The notes beneath the pieces are model-generated. The model saw only the letters and a list, made by a program, of their open reading frames with translations. It had not been told where the DNA came from and searched no databases. Made by a program: the position numbers and the translations under genes. Source: Arthrobacter citreus (lineage in GTDB: Bacteria > Bacillota > Bacilli > Bacillales > Bacillaceae_G). From it: a stretch of 64,000 bases of DNA. Positions 52,897 to 61,626 of the stretch are shown piece by piece (the stretch's first letter is position 1; the number at the start of each line of letters is the position of its first letter). The stretch lies in NCBI GenBank assembly GCA_013200995.1, contig CP053689.1, forward strand, positions 1-64,000, read 5' to 3'.

Positions 52897-53819
52897 AACC
52901 TAACTTAATTTTTGCATTGGATGTTGGTGGGACATTTATTAAAGCTGCGGTGTTAGAGGATACCTGCATTATCGAAGACACTGAGTCCCAATTTGATTCT
53001 CGCTCAAATGAAGATGCTGATTCGATCCTCAATCATTTTGTTAGTATCATCAAGTCCCTATCTGAAAGCTACAAAACTTACAAACAAGAAACCTCAAAAT
53101 CCTTCGCTCACAAAACTATTGGGATCGGCCTTGCCTTTCCCGGTCCGTTTGATTATGAGAATGGAGTTAGCTATATAAAAGGGCTGAATAAATTCGAAGC
53201 GTTATACGGAATTGCGTTTCGTGATGAATTATCCAAAAGACTACTACATTCAGAAATTTTTAAGGCTACAAACAGAGTTAAGTTGTTGTTTGAAAATGAC
53301 GGTCGCCTTTTTGGACTAGGTGGAAGCACTCTTTTCCCACATCAACGAGTCATTAGCTTGACGATTGGGACAGGGCTTGGTTCCGCGTTTATTGAAAATA
53401 GAAAAATTATTAAGCATGATAAAAGAGTTCCAAAAGATGGGTATCTTTATAATCAAATCTTTAACGGAAAAATCGTTGATGATCATTTTTCTCGTCGAGG
53501 AATTTTACAACTAGCAGCCAATCAAAACATATTGGGTGAAAATATTGATGTAAAGGAATTAGCGGAACATGCGAAGGAAGGAAATGAATCAGCAATTGCT
53601 CTCTTTCAAGAATTCGGAGCTAACCTTGGTGAAATGCTTATACCCTTTATTGAGCAATTTCAACCCCACCAGATCATTATTGGTGGTCAAATCGCGAAAA
53701 GCTTTGACCTTTTCGGTAAAAATCTTGAACAACAAGTAGGTTTTACAGGTATAAAGGTCACTCATCTCAACAATGCGCTTCGCTACACTTATGTTGGGAT
53801 TTCGGAAATTTTTAAGTAG
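52893..53819 (+). CDS. ROK-family sugar kinase (probable mannokinase/fructokinase)
   Basis: 308 aa when started at the TTG at 52893, which overlaps the isomerase stop (TTGA); another TTG six codons upstream is possible. It has an intact phosphate loop DVGGTFIKAA and the catalytic Asp136 in FENDGRLFGLGG, with IGTGLGS later. It lacks the C-G-x-x-G-C zinc motif found in most ROK kinases, so it is a divergent member, and lacks an HTH. Context, coupled to a mannose-6-phosphate isomerase, suggests it phosphorylates free mannose released by the GH38 enzyme. It is the active-site-intact relative of the protein at 49000-49917. Confidence 0.85.
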   Translation: MKPNLIFALDVGGTFIKAAVLEDTCIIEDTESQFDSRSNEDADSILNHFVSIIKSLSESYKTYKQETSKSFAHKTIGIGLAFPGPFDYENGVSYIKGLNKFEALYGIAFRDELSKRLLHSEIFKATNRVKLLFENDGRLFGLGGSTLFPHQRVISLTIGTGLGSAFIENRKIIKHDKRVPKDGYLYNQIFNGKIVDDHFSRRGILQLAANQNILGENIDVKELAEHAKEGNESAIALFQEFGANLGEMLIPFIEQFQPHQIIIGGQIAKSFDLFGKNLEQQVGFTGIKVTHLNNALRYTYVGISEIFK

Positions 53820-53867
53820 AAAGACTTGATTAAATAGGAAAAATCTTAATAATTTTTAACATTAAAA

Positions 53868-53908
53868 AAAGACAATGAAAAAAAGTAGTTCATGCTTTCA
53901 TTGTCTTT
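53868..53908 (+). terminator. Hairpin between ROK and SGNH genes
   Basis: Stem AAAGACAATGAAA/TTTCATTGTCTTT, then ATCTG. It lies 25 bases before the SGNH hydrolase start and may end or attenuate transcription from the isomerase-kinase genes. Confidence 0.7.
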
Positions 53909-53932
53909 ATCTGTGAAAGAGAGGTCATAACC

Positions 53933-55141
53933 ATGGCACAACTCGAAAGCTACCAATTAATGCAGATTTCAAGCTTTGCATCACTACTTAAAAAACGTAT
54001 AAACAATGAGCCTATTACCGTCGTATGCCAGGGGGATTCAATGACATATGGTCAGGATACCTATAGTCATGATAAACGACCTGCAAAAAGTGATCCTACT
54101 TGCGAAAAAGACTTAGCGTATTCTTACCATGAGCAAGCTGGAAAGACTTACCCAGAAAGCTTACAAGAATTTTGTGATGATATATTTGGTGAAGGGTTCG
54201 TTACAGTCATCAATCGTGGGTTTAGTGGTGATTGGGCAGAGATTTCGAGGAAGCGCTGGAAACGAAATCCTCACGCAGATGTACATTTTGTCATGCTTGG
54301 AACGAATGATTCAACAACGAATTCCTATGTCGCAAAAGAAGCACAGCAAAACATTGAAAAATACATAAATGACATGTCAAAACTAATCGAACAAATCCTT
54401 GATTTTGGGTCTGCGGTGGTGCTATTAACTCCGCCTAAACAATCAAATGAGACCGATTTGATGCGTACCGCATATCGAAGAATACTACAGCTAATCGGAA
54501 AGCAATACCATGTCCCTTTGATTGACACCACACAATTTTTCAAACCATATCCACATCAAGAAGTACAGTCCGACGTTGTGCATTACAACACAAAAGGTTA
54601 TCGTGTACTGGCGGCTAAAATTGCAGGAATCCTTGCAAGTATGAGCAGCCTTTATGTTCCGTTTTATGTACGTGATAAGTCTGCAATTATTCCTTCATTT
54701 GATGAGTATGGTATTACTCTCCGAAATCAGGTGACGTTAGAAGAGCAGAAGGACGCACTTTTTGGGGTAGGTTCAAGTGCTTTAAAGGGATTAGCTTTTC
54801 ACCTTAATGCCAAAAGTAAGTTGACATTCTCATTTATAGTACAAGAAGATGATATTGTAATTTATCCGCTCTTTAAGATGATAAATGATGAAAGTGCCCT
54901 TGTATTTGAACTTGATTTTGGGATTGTACCAGGAGAATCCGTTCCTGGGCGGTTAAAATATCACGGCGTTAGGGAGCAAACGCAAATTAGGAACGCAAAT
55001 AGCTTTTATCTACCGAGAAAAGGTTATTACACCCTTTTAATCGAAAATCCAAGTACAACAGCAGGAGTTTACATTTATGGATTTTTGGCGGAGAAAAAAA
55101 ATATGCAATTAAATTTTTTCAACAAGAACAAAAGACGATAA
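53933..55141 (+). CDS. SGNH/GDSL hydrolase, possible glycan esterase
   Basis: 402 aa with GAGAGG before the ATG. SGNH blocks: GDSMTYGQD (nucleophile Ser at about residue 33), NRGFSGDW (block II Gly), MLGTNDS (block III Asn) and VVHYNTKGY (block V His) at about 217. The last 170 residues are an added beta-rich domain (IPSFDEYGI onward) not needed for catalysis. No signal peptide, so cytoplasmic. In a mannoside locus an acetyl- or acyl-esterase acting on imported sugar is the natural guess. It follows the terminator-like hairpin and may be on a separate transcript. Confidence 0.82.
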   Translation: MAQLESYQLMQISSFASLLKKRINNEPITVVCQGDSMTYGQDTYSHDKRPAKSDPTCEKDLAYSYHEQAGKTYPESLQEFCDDIFGEGFVTVINRGFSGDWAEISRKRWKRNPHADVHFVMLGTNDSTTNSYVAKEAQQNIEKYINDMSKLIEQILDFGSAVVLLTPPKQSNETDLMRTAYRRILQLIGKQYHVPLIDTTQFFKPYPHQEVQSDVVHYNTKGYRVLAAKIAGILASMSSLYVPFYVRDKSAIIPSFDEYGITLRNQVTLEEQKDALFGVGSSALKGLAFHLNAKSKLTFSFIVQEDDIVIYPLFKMINDESALVFELDFGIVPGESVPGRLKYHGVREQTQIRNANSFYLPRKGYYTLLIENPSTTAGVYIYGFLAEKKNMQLNFFNKNKRR

Positions 55142-55215
55142 CTTTTATGTTACATGACACGATTGTTTCAATTATATAACTGAATTTATTTTAAAAAAAT
55201 TGGAGGAGATTGACC

Positions 55216-56133
55216 ATGAGAACAATGAAACTCGGAAGCAGTGTATTAGAGGTACCGGTTGTTGCCGTTGGCTGTATGCGAATTAACTCGCTGGAAAAAG
55301 CGGATGCTGAGCGCTTTGTGCAAACAGCTTTAGAAGAAGGTGCAAACTTTTTCGACCATGCCGATATTTATGGCCGAGGAACATGCGAGGAAATCTTCGC
55401 TGATGCCATTCATATGAATGCCGATATTCGCGAAAAAATTATTTTGCAATCAAAATGCGGCATTCGCCAAGGAATGTTCGATTTTTCCAAAGAATATATT
55501 TTGGAGTCAGTAGATGGCATTTTAAAGCGCCTAAATACTGACTATCTTGACATCCTTCTTTTGCACCGTCCAGATACTCTTGTGGAACCAGAAGAAGTAG
55601 CGGAGGCCTTTGATATTCTTGAGAATTCAGGTAAAGTCCAGCATTTTGGCGTTTCGAACCAAAACCCGATGCAGATTCAATTGCTTCAAAAATTCGTTAA
55701 ACAGCCGATTGTGGCAAACCAACTGCAATTAAGTATCACCAATGCAACGATGATCTCAAACGGTTTCAATGTAAACATGGAAAATGATTCAGCCATTAAC
55801 CGGGATGGAAGTGTGCTTGATTTTTGCAGACTAAATGATATTACCATTCAGCCTTGGTCTCCTTTCCAATATGGATTCTTTGAAGGCGTTTTCCTCGGAA
55901 ACGATAAGTTCCCAGAATTAAATCAGAAAATTGATGAAATCGCCGATAAATATCAAGTGAGCAATACGACGATCGCGATCGCCTGGCTTTTACGCCATCC
56001 CGCAAGGATGCAGCCAGTCATCGGTACAATGAATCTGGACAGGTTCAAGGACTGCTGCAAGGCAAGCGAAATTCACCTGACACGTGAAGAATGGTATAGT
56101 ATTTACCGTGCTGGAGGCAATATCCTTCCTTAA
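55216..56133 (+). CDS. Aldo/keto reductase (YdhF-like)
   Basis: 305 aa from the ATG at 55216, seven bases after GGAGGAG; a TTG two codons earlier is too near that site. NADPH-dependent TIM-barrel oxidoreductase with the four AKR catalytic residues: Asp and Tyr in DHADIYG, Lys in LQSKCGI, His in LLLHRPD. Cofactor region RHPARMQPVIGTMN near the C-terminus. Related to E. coli YdhF. Base composition is slightly richer in GC than its neighbours. Role in the locus unclear; it could reduce a keto sugar or aldehyde formed during glycan use. Confidence 0.87.
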   Translation: MRTMKLGSSVLEVPVVAVGCMRINSLEKADAERFVQTALEEGANFFDHADIYGRGTCEEIFADAIHMNADIREKIILQSKCGIRQGMFDFSKEYILESVDGILKRLNTDYLDILLLHRPDTLVEPEEVAEAFDILENSGKVQHFGVSNQNPMQIQLLQKFVKQPIVANQLQLSITNATMISNGFNVNMENDSAINRDGSVLDFCRLNDITIQPWSPFQYGFFEGVFLGNDKFPELNQKIDEIADKYQVSNTTIAIAWLLRHPARMQPVIGTMNLDRFKDCCKASEIHLTREEWYSIYRAGGNILP

Positions 56134-56198
56134 GTACTCAGGACATATACATCCTTGATACAACTTTTACTGATAAAGAACGAAACCCAGAAAGAAAT

Positions 56199-56225
56199 GG
56201 CCGAATCACATTCTGTGGTCCGGCC
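56199..56225 (+). terminator. Terminator of the aldo/keto reductase gene
   Basis: GGCCG...CGGCC stem with an inner CAC/GTG pairing, followed by TTTCAT; 66 bases after the reductase stop. Confidence 0.75.
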
Positions 56226-56676
56226 TTTCATATGTCCTTCAACCAGGACATGAAGGATAATACACTTATTGAAAAACTAAAAAGTGTCCTTTATCCTATC
56301 TTATTTCGTTAATACCTTCATAATATATCAATCTCATTGATGCAATAGTTTTCCGCTGCTTGTATTTCTTGCAGCATCAGTCCTGAGATAATAAAAAAAT
56401 AGCCAAACATTAGTTTATAAGGGCCTCCTTCGCAAAATCCACCCAAGTCCTGCCCTTTGATAAAGATTGGGATTAGCAGTCGAACCGGTCGTTACGTACA
56501 TATTATTCTATCAATTGTTTAGCCTTCTCGGGAACCTCATCCGATACTCTGGCTTGATGAATAAGCAGGAAAAATTTTATGGAACAGTTGAAGTTCTAAC
56601 GAATGACGAGTTAAAATAGTGAATTTAAATGAATACACATACTCGTTCATTGATGAAACTTGGATAAATAGACACT

Positions 56677-56706
56677 GAAAACGCACTAGCAAACGCTAAT
56701 GCGTTT
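56677..56706 (-). terminator. Hairpin AAACGCA-TAGC/GCTA-TGCGTTT
   Basis: Nearly perfect 12-bp stem with a four-base loop, 28 bases after the stop of the minus-strand pseudogene at 56735-57205. A likely terminator from when that gene was intact. Confidence 0.7.
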
Positions 56707-56734
56707 CTTCCTATATTAATAGAAGAAATCTTAC

Positions 56735-57205
56735 ACTGTACTAACGTCTTCTTGTAACCCTTCGTCATAAATAATCTCTAAACCATCTGGGACTGTATCA
56801 AATCGCAATTCATTATTTCGATCATAAATCTCAATATCTTCTATTTGATTTTGATCGGAAGTGAGTTGTTTTTCGACCTTTCTCCATGCTCTAAGTAATA
56901 ATTCTCTACCTGCCGCACTATTACTAGTCGCCTGAGTAATATACTCATAGATCCCCTTATCTTCTTTGTTCGTCTTCCACTAGTAAGTCATTAGTGATGT
57001 AGGTTGAAAATCCTAATCCTGAACTTTCATAAAGAGTGAAGTGAAACGATTTTTTAATGCCTTCTAGCTCAATTGTATCGGTTTTCTCTTTTGGACAATT
57101 TTTTGCGGATTGCAATTTTTCCTTTCCGGTTGAATCGTCCGAAGAACCCGACTCATCCTTATTAGTAGGTCGATCTTTCATTTGATTATCATCATTTGGA
57201 GGCAC
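56735..57205 (-). pseudogene. Frameshifted gene of unknown family
   Basis: The first part, from 57205, is hydrophilic and Ser/Asp/Lys rich (NKDESGSSDDSTGKEK), then becomes structured (FHFTLYESSGLGFSTYITNDL). A frameshift near 56960 leads to NKEDKGIYEYITQATSNSA and on to a stop at 56735 (EGLQEDVSTV). Joined, about 155 residues of one protein. It has no proper start: upstream bases are a stop and the decayed block at 57222-57288. Acidic linker plus compact domain resembles the C-terminal part of a larger surface or conjugation protein, but I do not recognise it. Confidence 0.55.
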
Positions 57206-57221
57206 TGGTTACATACGATCC

Positions 57222-57288
57222 GCCCCTTGATCGATTGACTGGCCGACTTAGTTTCCTGCCGGAGAGGTTCGGGTGCCCTACCGGTGAG
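57222..57288 (-). pseudogene. Decayed coding block, copy 2 (PVGHPNLSGRK)
   Basis: On the minus strand it reads SSPVGHPNLSGRKLSRPVN then RSRGGS. It aligns with copy 1 at 36680-36775 with one base inserted or deleted and about 80% identity. The synonymous bias of the differences shows former translation. It immediately precedes the frameshifted gene at 56735-57205. Confidence 0.5.
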
Positions 57289-57299
57289 GAAAGTTAGTC

Positions 57300-57886
57300 A
57301 GCTTGCGCTGTTTTACGATTCGGAAGGCAAATGGGAAAAATCACAAAACAAAAAGCAGCCGTAATGGTTGCTCTCCTTTTACTTTTTATTCTATTTATCT
57401 GTTAATTTGAAGGTTTTCAGGCTCGTTCAGTATGGCGGCCTTGCCGTAAATGGAACAGGAACCAACAGCATGTAGACGTAAAGCGTACAGACCGTGGTTA
57501 TCGGTCCATTTAATACCGAAGCGACACATACGGAATTGACAGTAAGGTGATCTATTCCTTACTGTCAGTCCGTCTTGCTGCCACCAAAATAAGATTTTGA
57601 TAAATATAAATTAGAATGTTGATATACTAGATATTTAATTTACAAAGTATTCTTCGTTGTTTATATTTTCTTCTAGGCACTTTCAAAATTAGCAAAAATA
57701 AAGTGATACAATTTCTATACCTATACAAATAGTAACAAAGTTCAACCGAAACAACTTGTAGAATGGATCAAAGTAAAATTCTTTCACAGTAACATTGGTA
57801 CCCGAATCATTCGTAATATTCAAAAATTTCCGCCAAGCGAGTTTGCTCTGAAGCTTTCTGCAAACAAACCGCCTATTTGAATGTAT
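57300..57886. other. Decayed region
   Basis: No intact gene. Around 57408-57560 on the plus strand one frame reads YGGLAVNGTGTNSM and, after two stops, VQTVVIGPFNTEATHTEL, which looks like a decayed coding sequence. A GACAGTAAGG/CCTTACTGTC hairpin lies at about 57547-57576. Confidence 0.35.
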
Positions 57887-57919
57887 AAAAAAGGCTCTAA
57901 TGAAAACTGGAGCCTTTTT
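57887..57919 (-). terminator. Terminator overlapping the germination permease stop
   Basis: AAAAAGGCTC/GAGCCTTTTT; the right half of the stem lies inside the last codons of the permease gene. Confidence 0.8.
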
Positions 57920-59030
57920 GTTTCAAACCTTTATTCTCTTTAAGTTTTCCTTGTAATAGGAGAATTAGTAATAAACTTAGCGGAATAATAATTTGAAGTG
58001 GAATGTGTAGTAAATAAGGGGCTATATTTTCAACTTCATTATGTAGTTCAAAAAAATTTGAAGCTAACCATGATGTACTAATAACAATAATAATTGCAAT
58101 TGGATAGACTAACTGTTCACTTTTTTTTACATTAAATAAATCAGCAGATCCAGATACTGCGCAATAAAAATAGATCACAATTTTTACATAATAACCACAT
58201 ACTGTAATCACCACAATAAAAGTATCCATTCTTTGGATAAACTCAGCAACATTGATATAACTAACAGATGTTAGAAGTGGAAAGATTGTTCTATTTGCTG
58301 CTGAAACACCTAAGATTGCTATATTTAATATCGCAAATAAAGTTAATGTAACCCCTGAAATTACAAATGCTGGTATACCTACCTTTATTGCTGTCTCTTG
58401 TTTATTTAAAAATGGCATAATCATAGTAAATGCAAATATTTCACCAAATGGATTTGTGACTGTGATAGGAAAAGCTCCTTTTAGGACAGGTTTCCATCCA
58501 TTTTCTAAAACTGGTCTTAAATTATTTATATCTATTAAATTAGAGATGATTTCGAGTCCTATAAAAAGAATAACAATAATTACTGTTATCATAAAAATAA
58601 ATTCGTTTGCACGGGCGAATGATTCAAATCCTTTATAAAGTGCATAAATAGCTAAGAATATCATTATGATTACTAATGAAATTAGAGATGAAGAAGAATA
58701 AAGAGTAATTCTTAGCAAAGCTGCACTTTCACGTAAATGAAGTGCTGACATATAAATAAAATACAAAATATAAACTAATGCTATTAGTTTCCCTACATAT
58801 TTACCTAATATCACTTGAATATATTGTGTAAATTGTAAATCAGGAAATATTGAATATAACTTAATATACAAAGCAAATAATAAACAAGCTACAAAAACTG
58901 CTATTAACAAACTAATCCACGCATCTTGGTTGGCCCTAGTGTAAATTATACCTGGTGGTGCAATACCGATAATAAACAAAAAAATAGTACAAAAAAATTG
59001 AAAGCCACTTATATTTAATTTACGATTCAT
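57897..59030 (-). CDS. Spore germination permease, GerAB/GerKB family (orphan)
   Basis: 377-aa integral membrane protein with about ten hydrophobic segments, the size and pattern of the B subunit of germinant receptors (an APC-superfamily branch): an early ...GIAPPGIIYTRANQDAW loop and ALYKGFESFARANEF in the middle. In working receptors it partners GerAA- and GerAC-type proteins in the spore inner membrane and binds the germinant. Neither partner is next to it here: the nearest genes are a nucleoside hydrolase and decayed DNA. It is therefore an orphan subunit. Germination or another transport role is possible. ATG start with AAGAAGGAAT before it. Confidence 0.82.
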   Translation of the reverse strand: MNRKLNISGFQFFCTIFLFIIGIAPPGIIYTRANQDAWISLLIAVFVACLLFALYIKLYSIFPDLQFTQYIQVILGKYVGKLIALVYILYFIYMSALHLRESAALLRITLYSSSSLISLVIIMIFLAIYALYKGFESFARANEFIFMITVIIVILFIGLEIISNLIDINNLRPVLENGWKPVLKGAFPITVTNPFGEIFAFTMIMPFLNKQETAIKVGIPAFVISGVTLTLFAILNIAILGVSAANRTIFPLLTSVSYINVAEFIQRMDTFIVVITVCGYYVKIVIYFYCAVSGSADLFNVKKSEQLVYPIAIIIVISTSWLASNFFELHNEVENIAPYLLHIPLQIIIPLSLLLILLLQGKLKENKGLKQKGSSFH

Positions 59031-59353
59031 CTTAATTCCTTCTTTTTTTTAACTTCAATTTGATTCTCCTGATATTTTATCCCTCCCATATCTTTCCTAA
59101 AAAAATCCCAATATATGTATTGACATATCAAATAAACTTCAAAACACAGCTGAGCCTGGAGTTAACCATTTAGAGTAACAGTAATTGCCTTGATTATATA
59201 TCAGTTACTTCTCAAGGAATTCTTGTAACTTTATACATTCTATTTCCATCACATCTGTAACGTTCTTTTAAACGAAAATAAACGCGAAACCCATGATTAA
59301 TGGTGATTAGCGTTTATTTTTTGATACTCATTTTTCTTGTTTAGCTCTTTATT
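59031..59353. other. Intergenic
   Basis: No gene. Contains a stem AAAATAAACGC/GCGTTTATTTT at 59275-59320, a probable terminator for the nucleoside hydrolase to its right (minus strand). Confidence 0.5.
59275..59320 (-). terminator. Terminator of the nucleoside hydrolase gene
   Basis: 11-bp stem AAAATAAACGC/GCGTTTATTTT with a T-rich 3' side, 34 bases after the stop. Confidence 0.65.
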
Positions 59354-60304
59354 TTAAGTAAATCGTTTCTTTAAAAATGTATTAATAATATCATTCTTAA
59401 ATAATTCATAATTGAATTGAAATGCAACATTATGCATTTTGAAATTTGCATCTGGTTTTGCTCGTAAGTCAACAAGACTTTGACCAAACCCATCTCCCTG
59501 ATCAGGGATCACTTTTATAGGTACCTTCGAAAGCTGAACGGCATTAGGATGTAATAAGTACCACACTGTTAAAAAATCATGAATTGGACTTCCTTCGATT
59601 CCTGGGATCGAATGAGAATAGAAGTTATAATAGTAGTCTAACATTGGCTTAATAATCAATCCTGCGGGATCACGAGTAATTTGATGAAATTCATAAATTT
59701 GATTAACCATGTCAGGTGTGACAATTGCATTCTGAGTAACATTCAAAGGAATAATTGTTAAATTCTTTGCATATTGCACAACTAAATTTGCTGCATACGG
59801 ATCTGAATAGAAATTCGCTTCTGCTACAGCAGTCACATTTCCTGGATAAAAAAATGATCCTCCCATGCAAATATATTCTTTTACATTTTCCATCTCTTCT
59901 ATTTTTAAAACAAATGCTATCGCTAACGAAGAGAGCCTCCCTAGATTGATTACTGTCACATTAGTAAAGTCTATATTTTTCATATGATGGATATGGCTTA
60001 ATGGGTAAACAGGATAATTAATTTTAGGAGGAATAATTGGACCTAATCCCGCCTCACCATGCACTTCTGGAAAAGTCTTAATACCTATTCCAGTTAGTGG
60101 AATCGATGCTCCTAGAAATACAGGAATCTCTTGTCTTCCAGTAATGTATTTTAAATAATTTATGTTCCACATAGCTTTTTCTCTTGTCACATTTCCATAA
60201 TCGGCGACAATTCCTACCAATTTAATATCATTACGAAATAATATATATAAAATCGTAAAAGCGTCATCAATACCTAAATCTGTAAAAAGGAGAACTTGTT
60301 TCAT
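59354..60304 (-). CDS. Nucleoside hydrolase (IunH family)
   Basis: 316-aa cytoplasmic enzyme that splits ribonucleosides into base and ribose. The calcium-binding motif reads FTDLGIDDAF near the N-terminus: the first Asp of the usual D-x-D-P-G is Phe, while the general-base Asp and the D-D pair are kept. The later metal ligand is in GSPIHDFLTVWY (about residue 245), and the central NLGRLSSLA and CMGGSF are as in the family. The variation at the first Asp suggests an altered or specialised member. Good AAGGAGGAAG site before ATG. Alone in its transcription unit; possibly linked to germination through nucleoside signals since it neighbours a GerAB-type permease, but that is speculative. Confidence 0.83.
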   Translation of the reverse strand: MKQVLLFTDLGIDDAFTILYILFRNDIKLVGIVADYGNVTREKAMWNINYLKYITGRQEIPVFLGASIPLTGIGIKTFPEVHGEAGLGPIIPPKINYPVYPLSHIHHMKNIDFTNVTVINLGRLSSLAIAFVLKIEEMENVKEYICMGGSFFYPGNVTAVAEANFYSDPYAANLVVQYAKNLTIIPLNVTQNAIVTPDMVNQIYEFHQITRDPAGLIIKPMLDYYYNFYSHSIPGIEGSPIHDFLTVWYLLHPNAVQLSKVPIKVIPDQGDGFGQSLVDLRAKPDANFKMHNVAFQFNYELFKNDIINTFLKKRFT

Positions 60305-60600
60305 TATATACTTCCTCCTTACATAAAATTGACAAATTCATTTATTTCTTTCTTTTCTTTTTTTTATTTTATGAGAAATGCAAATTCATCAGTACAAAAT
60401 AACTATAAACCTGTAGAATGAAAGCTTAATCAAAATATAAAATAATTTATTATCAATCAAATCACTTTAACACTCACATCAAGATTAATGGGATAACGCC
60501 AACTGGTGTAATGAAATCCAGATTTAATAACCTTCAGCAAGAGCCTGTAGTGATTTATTAAAGAATAGTAGTCTAAAATTATACAAGCGTATATAACGTT
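60305..60600. other. Intergenic
   Basis: No gene. A short plus-strand reading at about 60478-60560 (INGITPTGVMK...) faintly recalls the end of an IS3 transposase but is too short to call. Confidence 0.35.
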
Positions 60601-60634
60601 AAAGCAGGAAATCATTATTGATTTCCTGCTTTTT
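60601..60634. terminator. Hairpin GCAGGAAATC/GATTTCCTGC
   Basis: Perfect stem with ATTATT loop, followed by TTTTTCATT on the plus strand and a weaker T-run on the minus strand. It lies about 105 bases downstream of the DUF2187 gene (minus). Confidence 0.7.
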
Positions 60635-60740
60635 CATTAAACCTTTTCATTTATGCCTATTCTTAGATACGTTATTAATTACAAAGCACCCTTTTGGCTT
60701 ATTCATAAGAAGTCTTCGTATATCTGACTTTTCTTTCACA

Positions 60741-60935
60741 TTAAAAACAATCTATAATCTGGTAATTTTTATGAGCTATAACTGTTCTGTTCCCTTCAAA
60801 CTGCTTTTCCGTTTGATTATCGATTATATTTACAATAACAGAATTTTCATTGACCTTTTCAACGATCCCTTTGATCCCCTTCTTAAAAAAGACATGTTCC
60901 CCCAATTCAGCTATCTTTCTTGCTTTGAATTTCAT
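60741..60935 (-). CDS. DUF2187 family protein (64 aa)
   Basis: Small basic protein with the family pattern: an opening ELGEHVFFKKGIKGIVEKV, then NENSVIVNI and an ending RTVIAHKNYQII. I start it at the ATG at 60935, which follows GGGGAG by seven bases; an upstream ATG 16 codons earlier has no such site. DUF2187 proteins are short SH3-like beta-barrels common in Bacillus, of unknown function. Stand-alone gene. Confidence 0.82.
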   Translation of the reverse strand: MKFKARKIAELGEHVFFKKGIKGIVEKVNENSVIVNIIDNQTEKQFEGNRTVIAHKNYQIIDCF

Positions 60936-61593
60936 CTTGATCTCCCCAATCTTATTTATGATTTTTCTTAGATTTAATACCATAGTTATCGTTTGATTTT
61001 CCTCACACGGATGGAAACGCTTACAACTTTATACAGACAAACATTTTGATTCACACCAACTTCACTAGATCCTTATAGAGTAAATACGACTCATTCTTTT
61101 TTTGAGTCCTTTCTTAAACTATAAAATAACCTAAACTCTTTTCCTCCTTCGTTTGATGTAATGAAGAGAAATTTAAATAGTAATAAAATTAATTGCTATT
61201 CTTTCAAACTAGGTTTTTTATTGTATTACCATATTATGGATAAAAATATAAAATTTAATTTGAATTTAAATTTTAGGAACGTGATATCTTCTTTTTAGTT
61301 GCTTTAGTTACATACTAAATCATTTTCCGTTTTCGGTAACTTTCCTCACAATAATACTCATTTAATCAACATTGATTATAAAAGAAGACATTTCAATTAG
61401 AATTCAGCAACTCGTTTTTTAATTGAAATAATAGTCCTCTGATTTTGAAGAATAGATTTAGTTAATTGTTTGAATTAAATAGGTATCTTCTTGGAAGAAC
61501 TGAGTTGGGAGTTTATGTTCAATGTCAGGATAAATAGAAAAAGAACATTATCTTAACGAACGACAATAAAAAACCCTATATCCATAATTAGTC
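60936..61593. other. Intergenic
   Basis: No gene, repeat or RNA recognised on either strand. Confidence 0.45.
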
Positions 61594-61626
61594 TGAACCC
61601 CATTTTTGGGACTTCAGAAAAAACAC

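Larger units (their letters stand above)
56134..56734. other. Intergenic with terminators and scraps
   Basis: Contains the reductase terminator and, at 56555-56617 on the plus strand, a 20-codon open stretch from ATG (MNKQEKFYGTVEVLTNDELK) without a ribosome site, probably a scrap of a decayed gene. No complete gene. Confidence 0.35.

Noticed and set aside
60478..60560. IS3 orfB tail (INGITPTGV...)
   Set aside because: Too short and too divergent; no terminal repeat or further transposase pieces around it.
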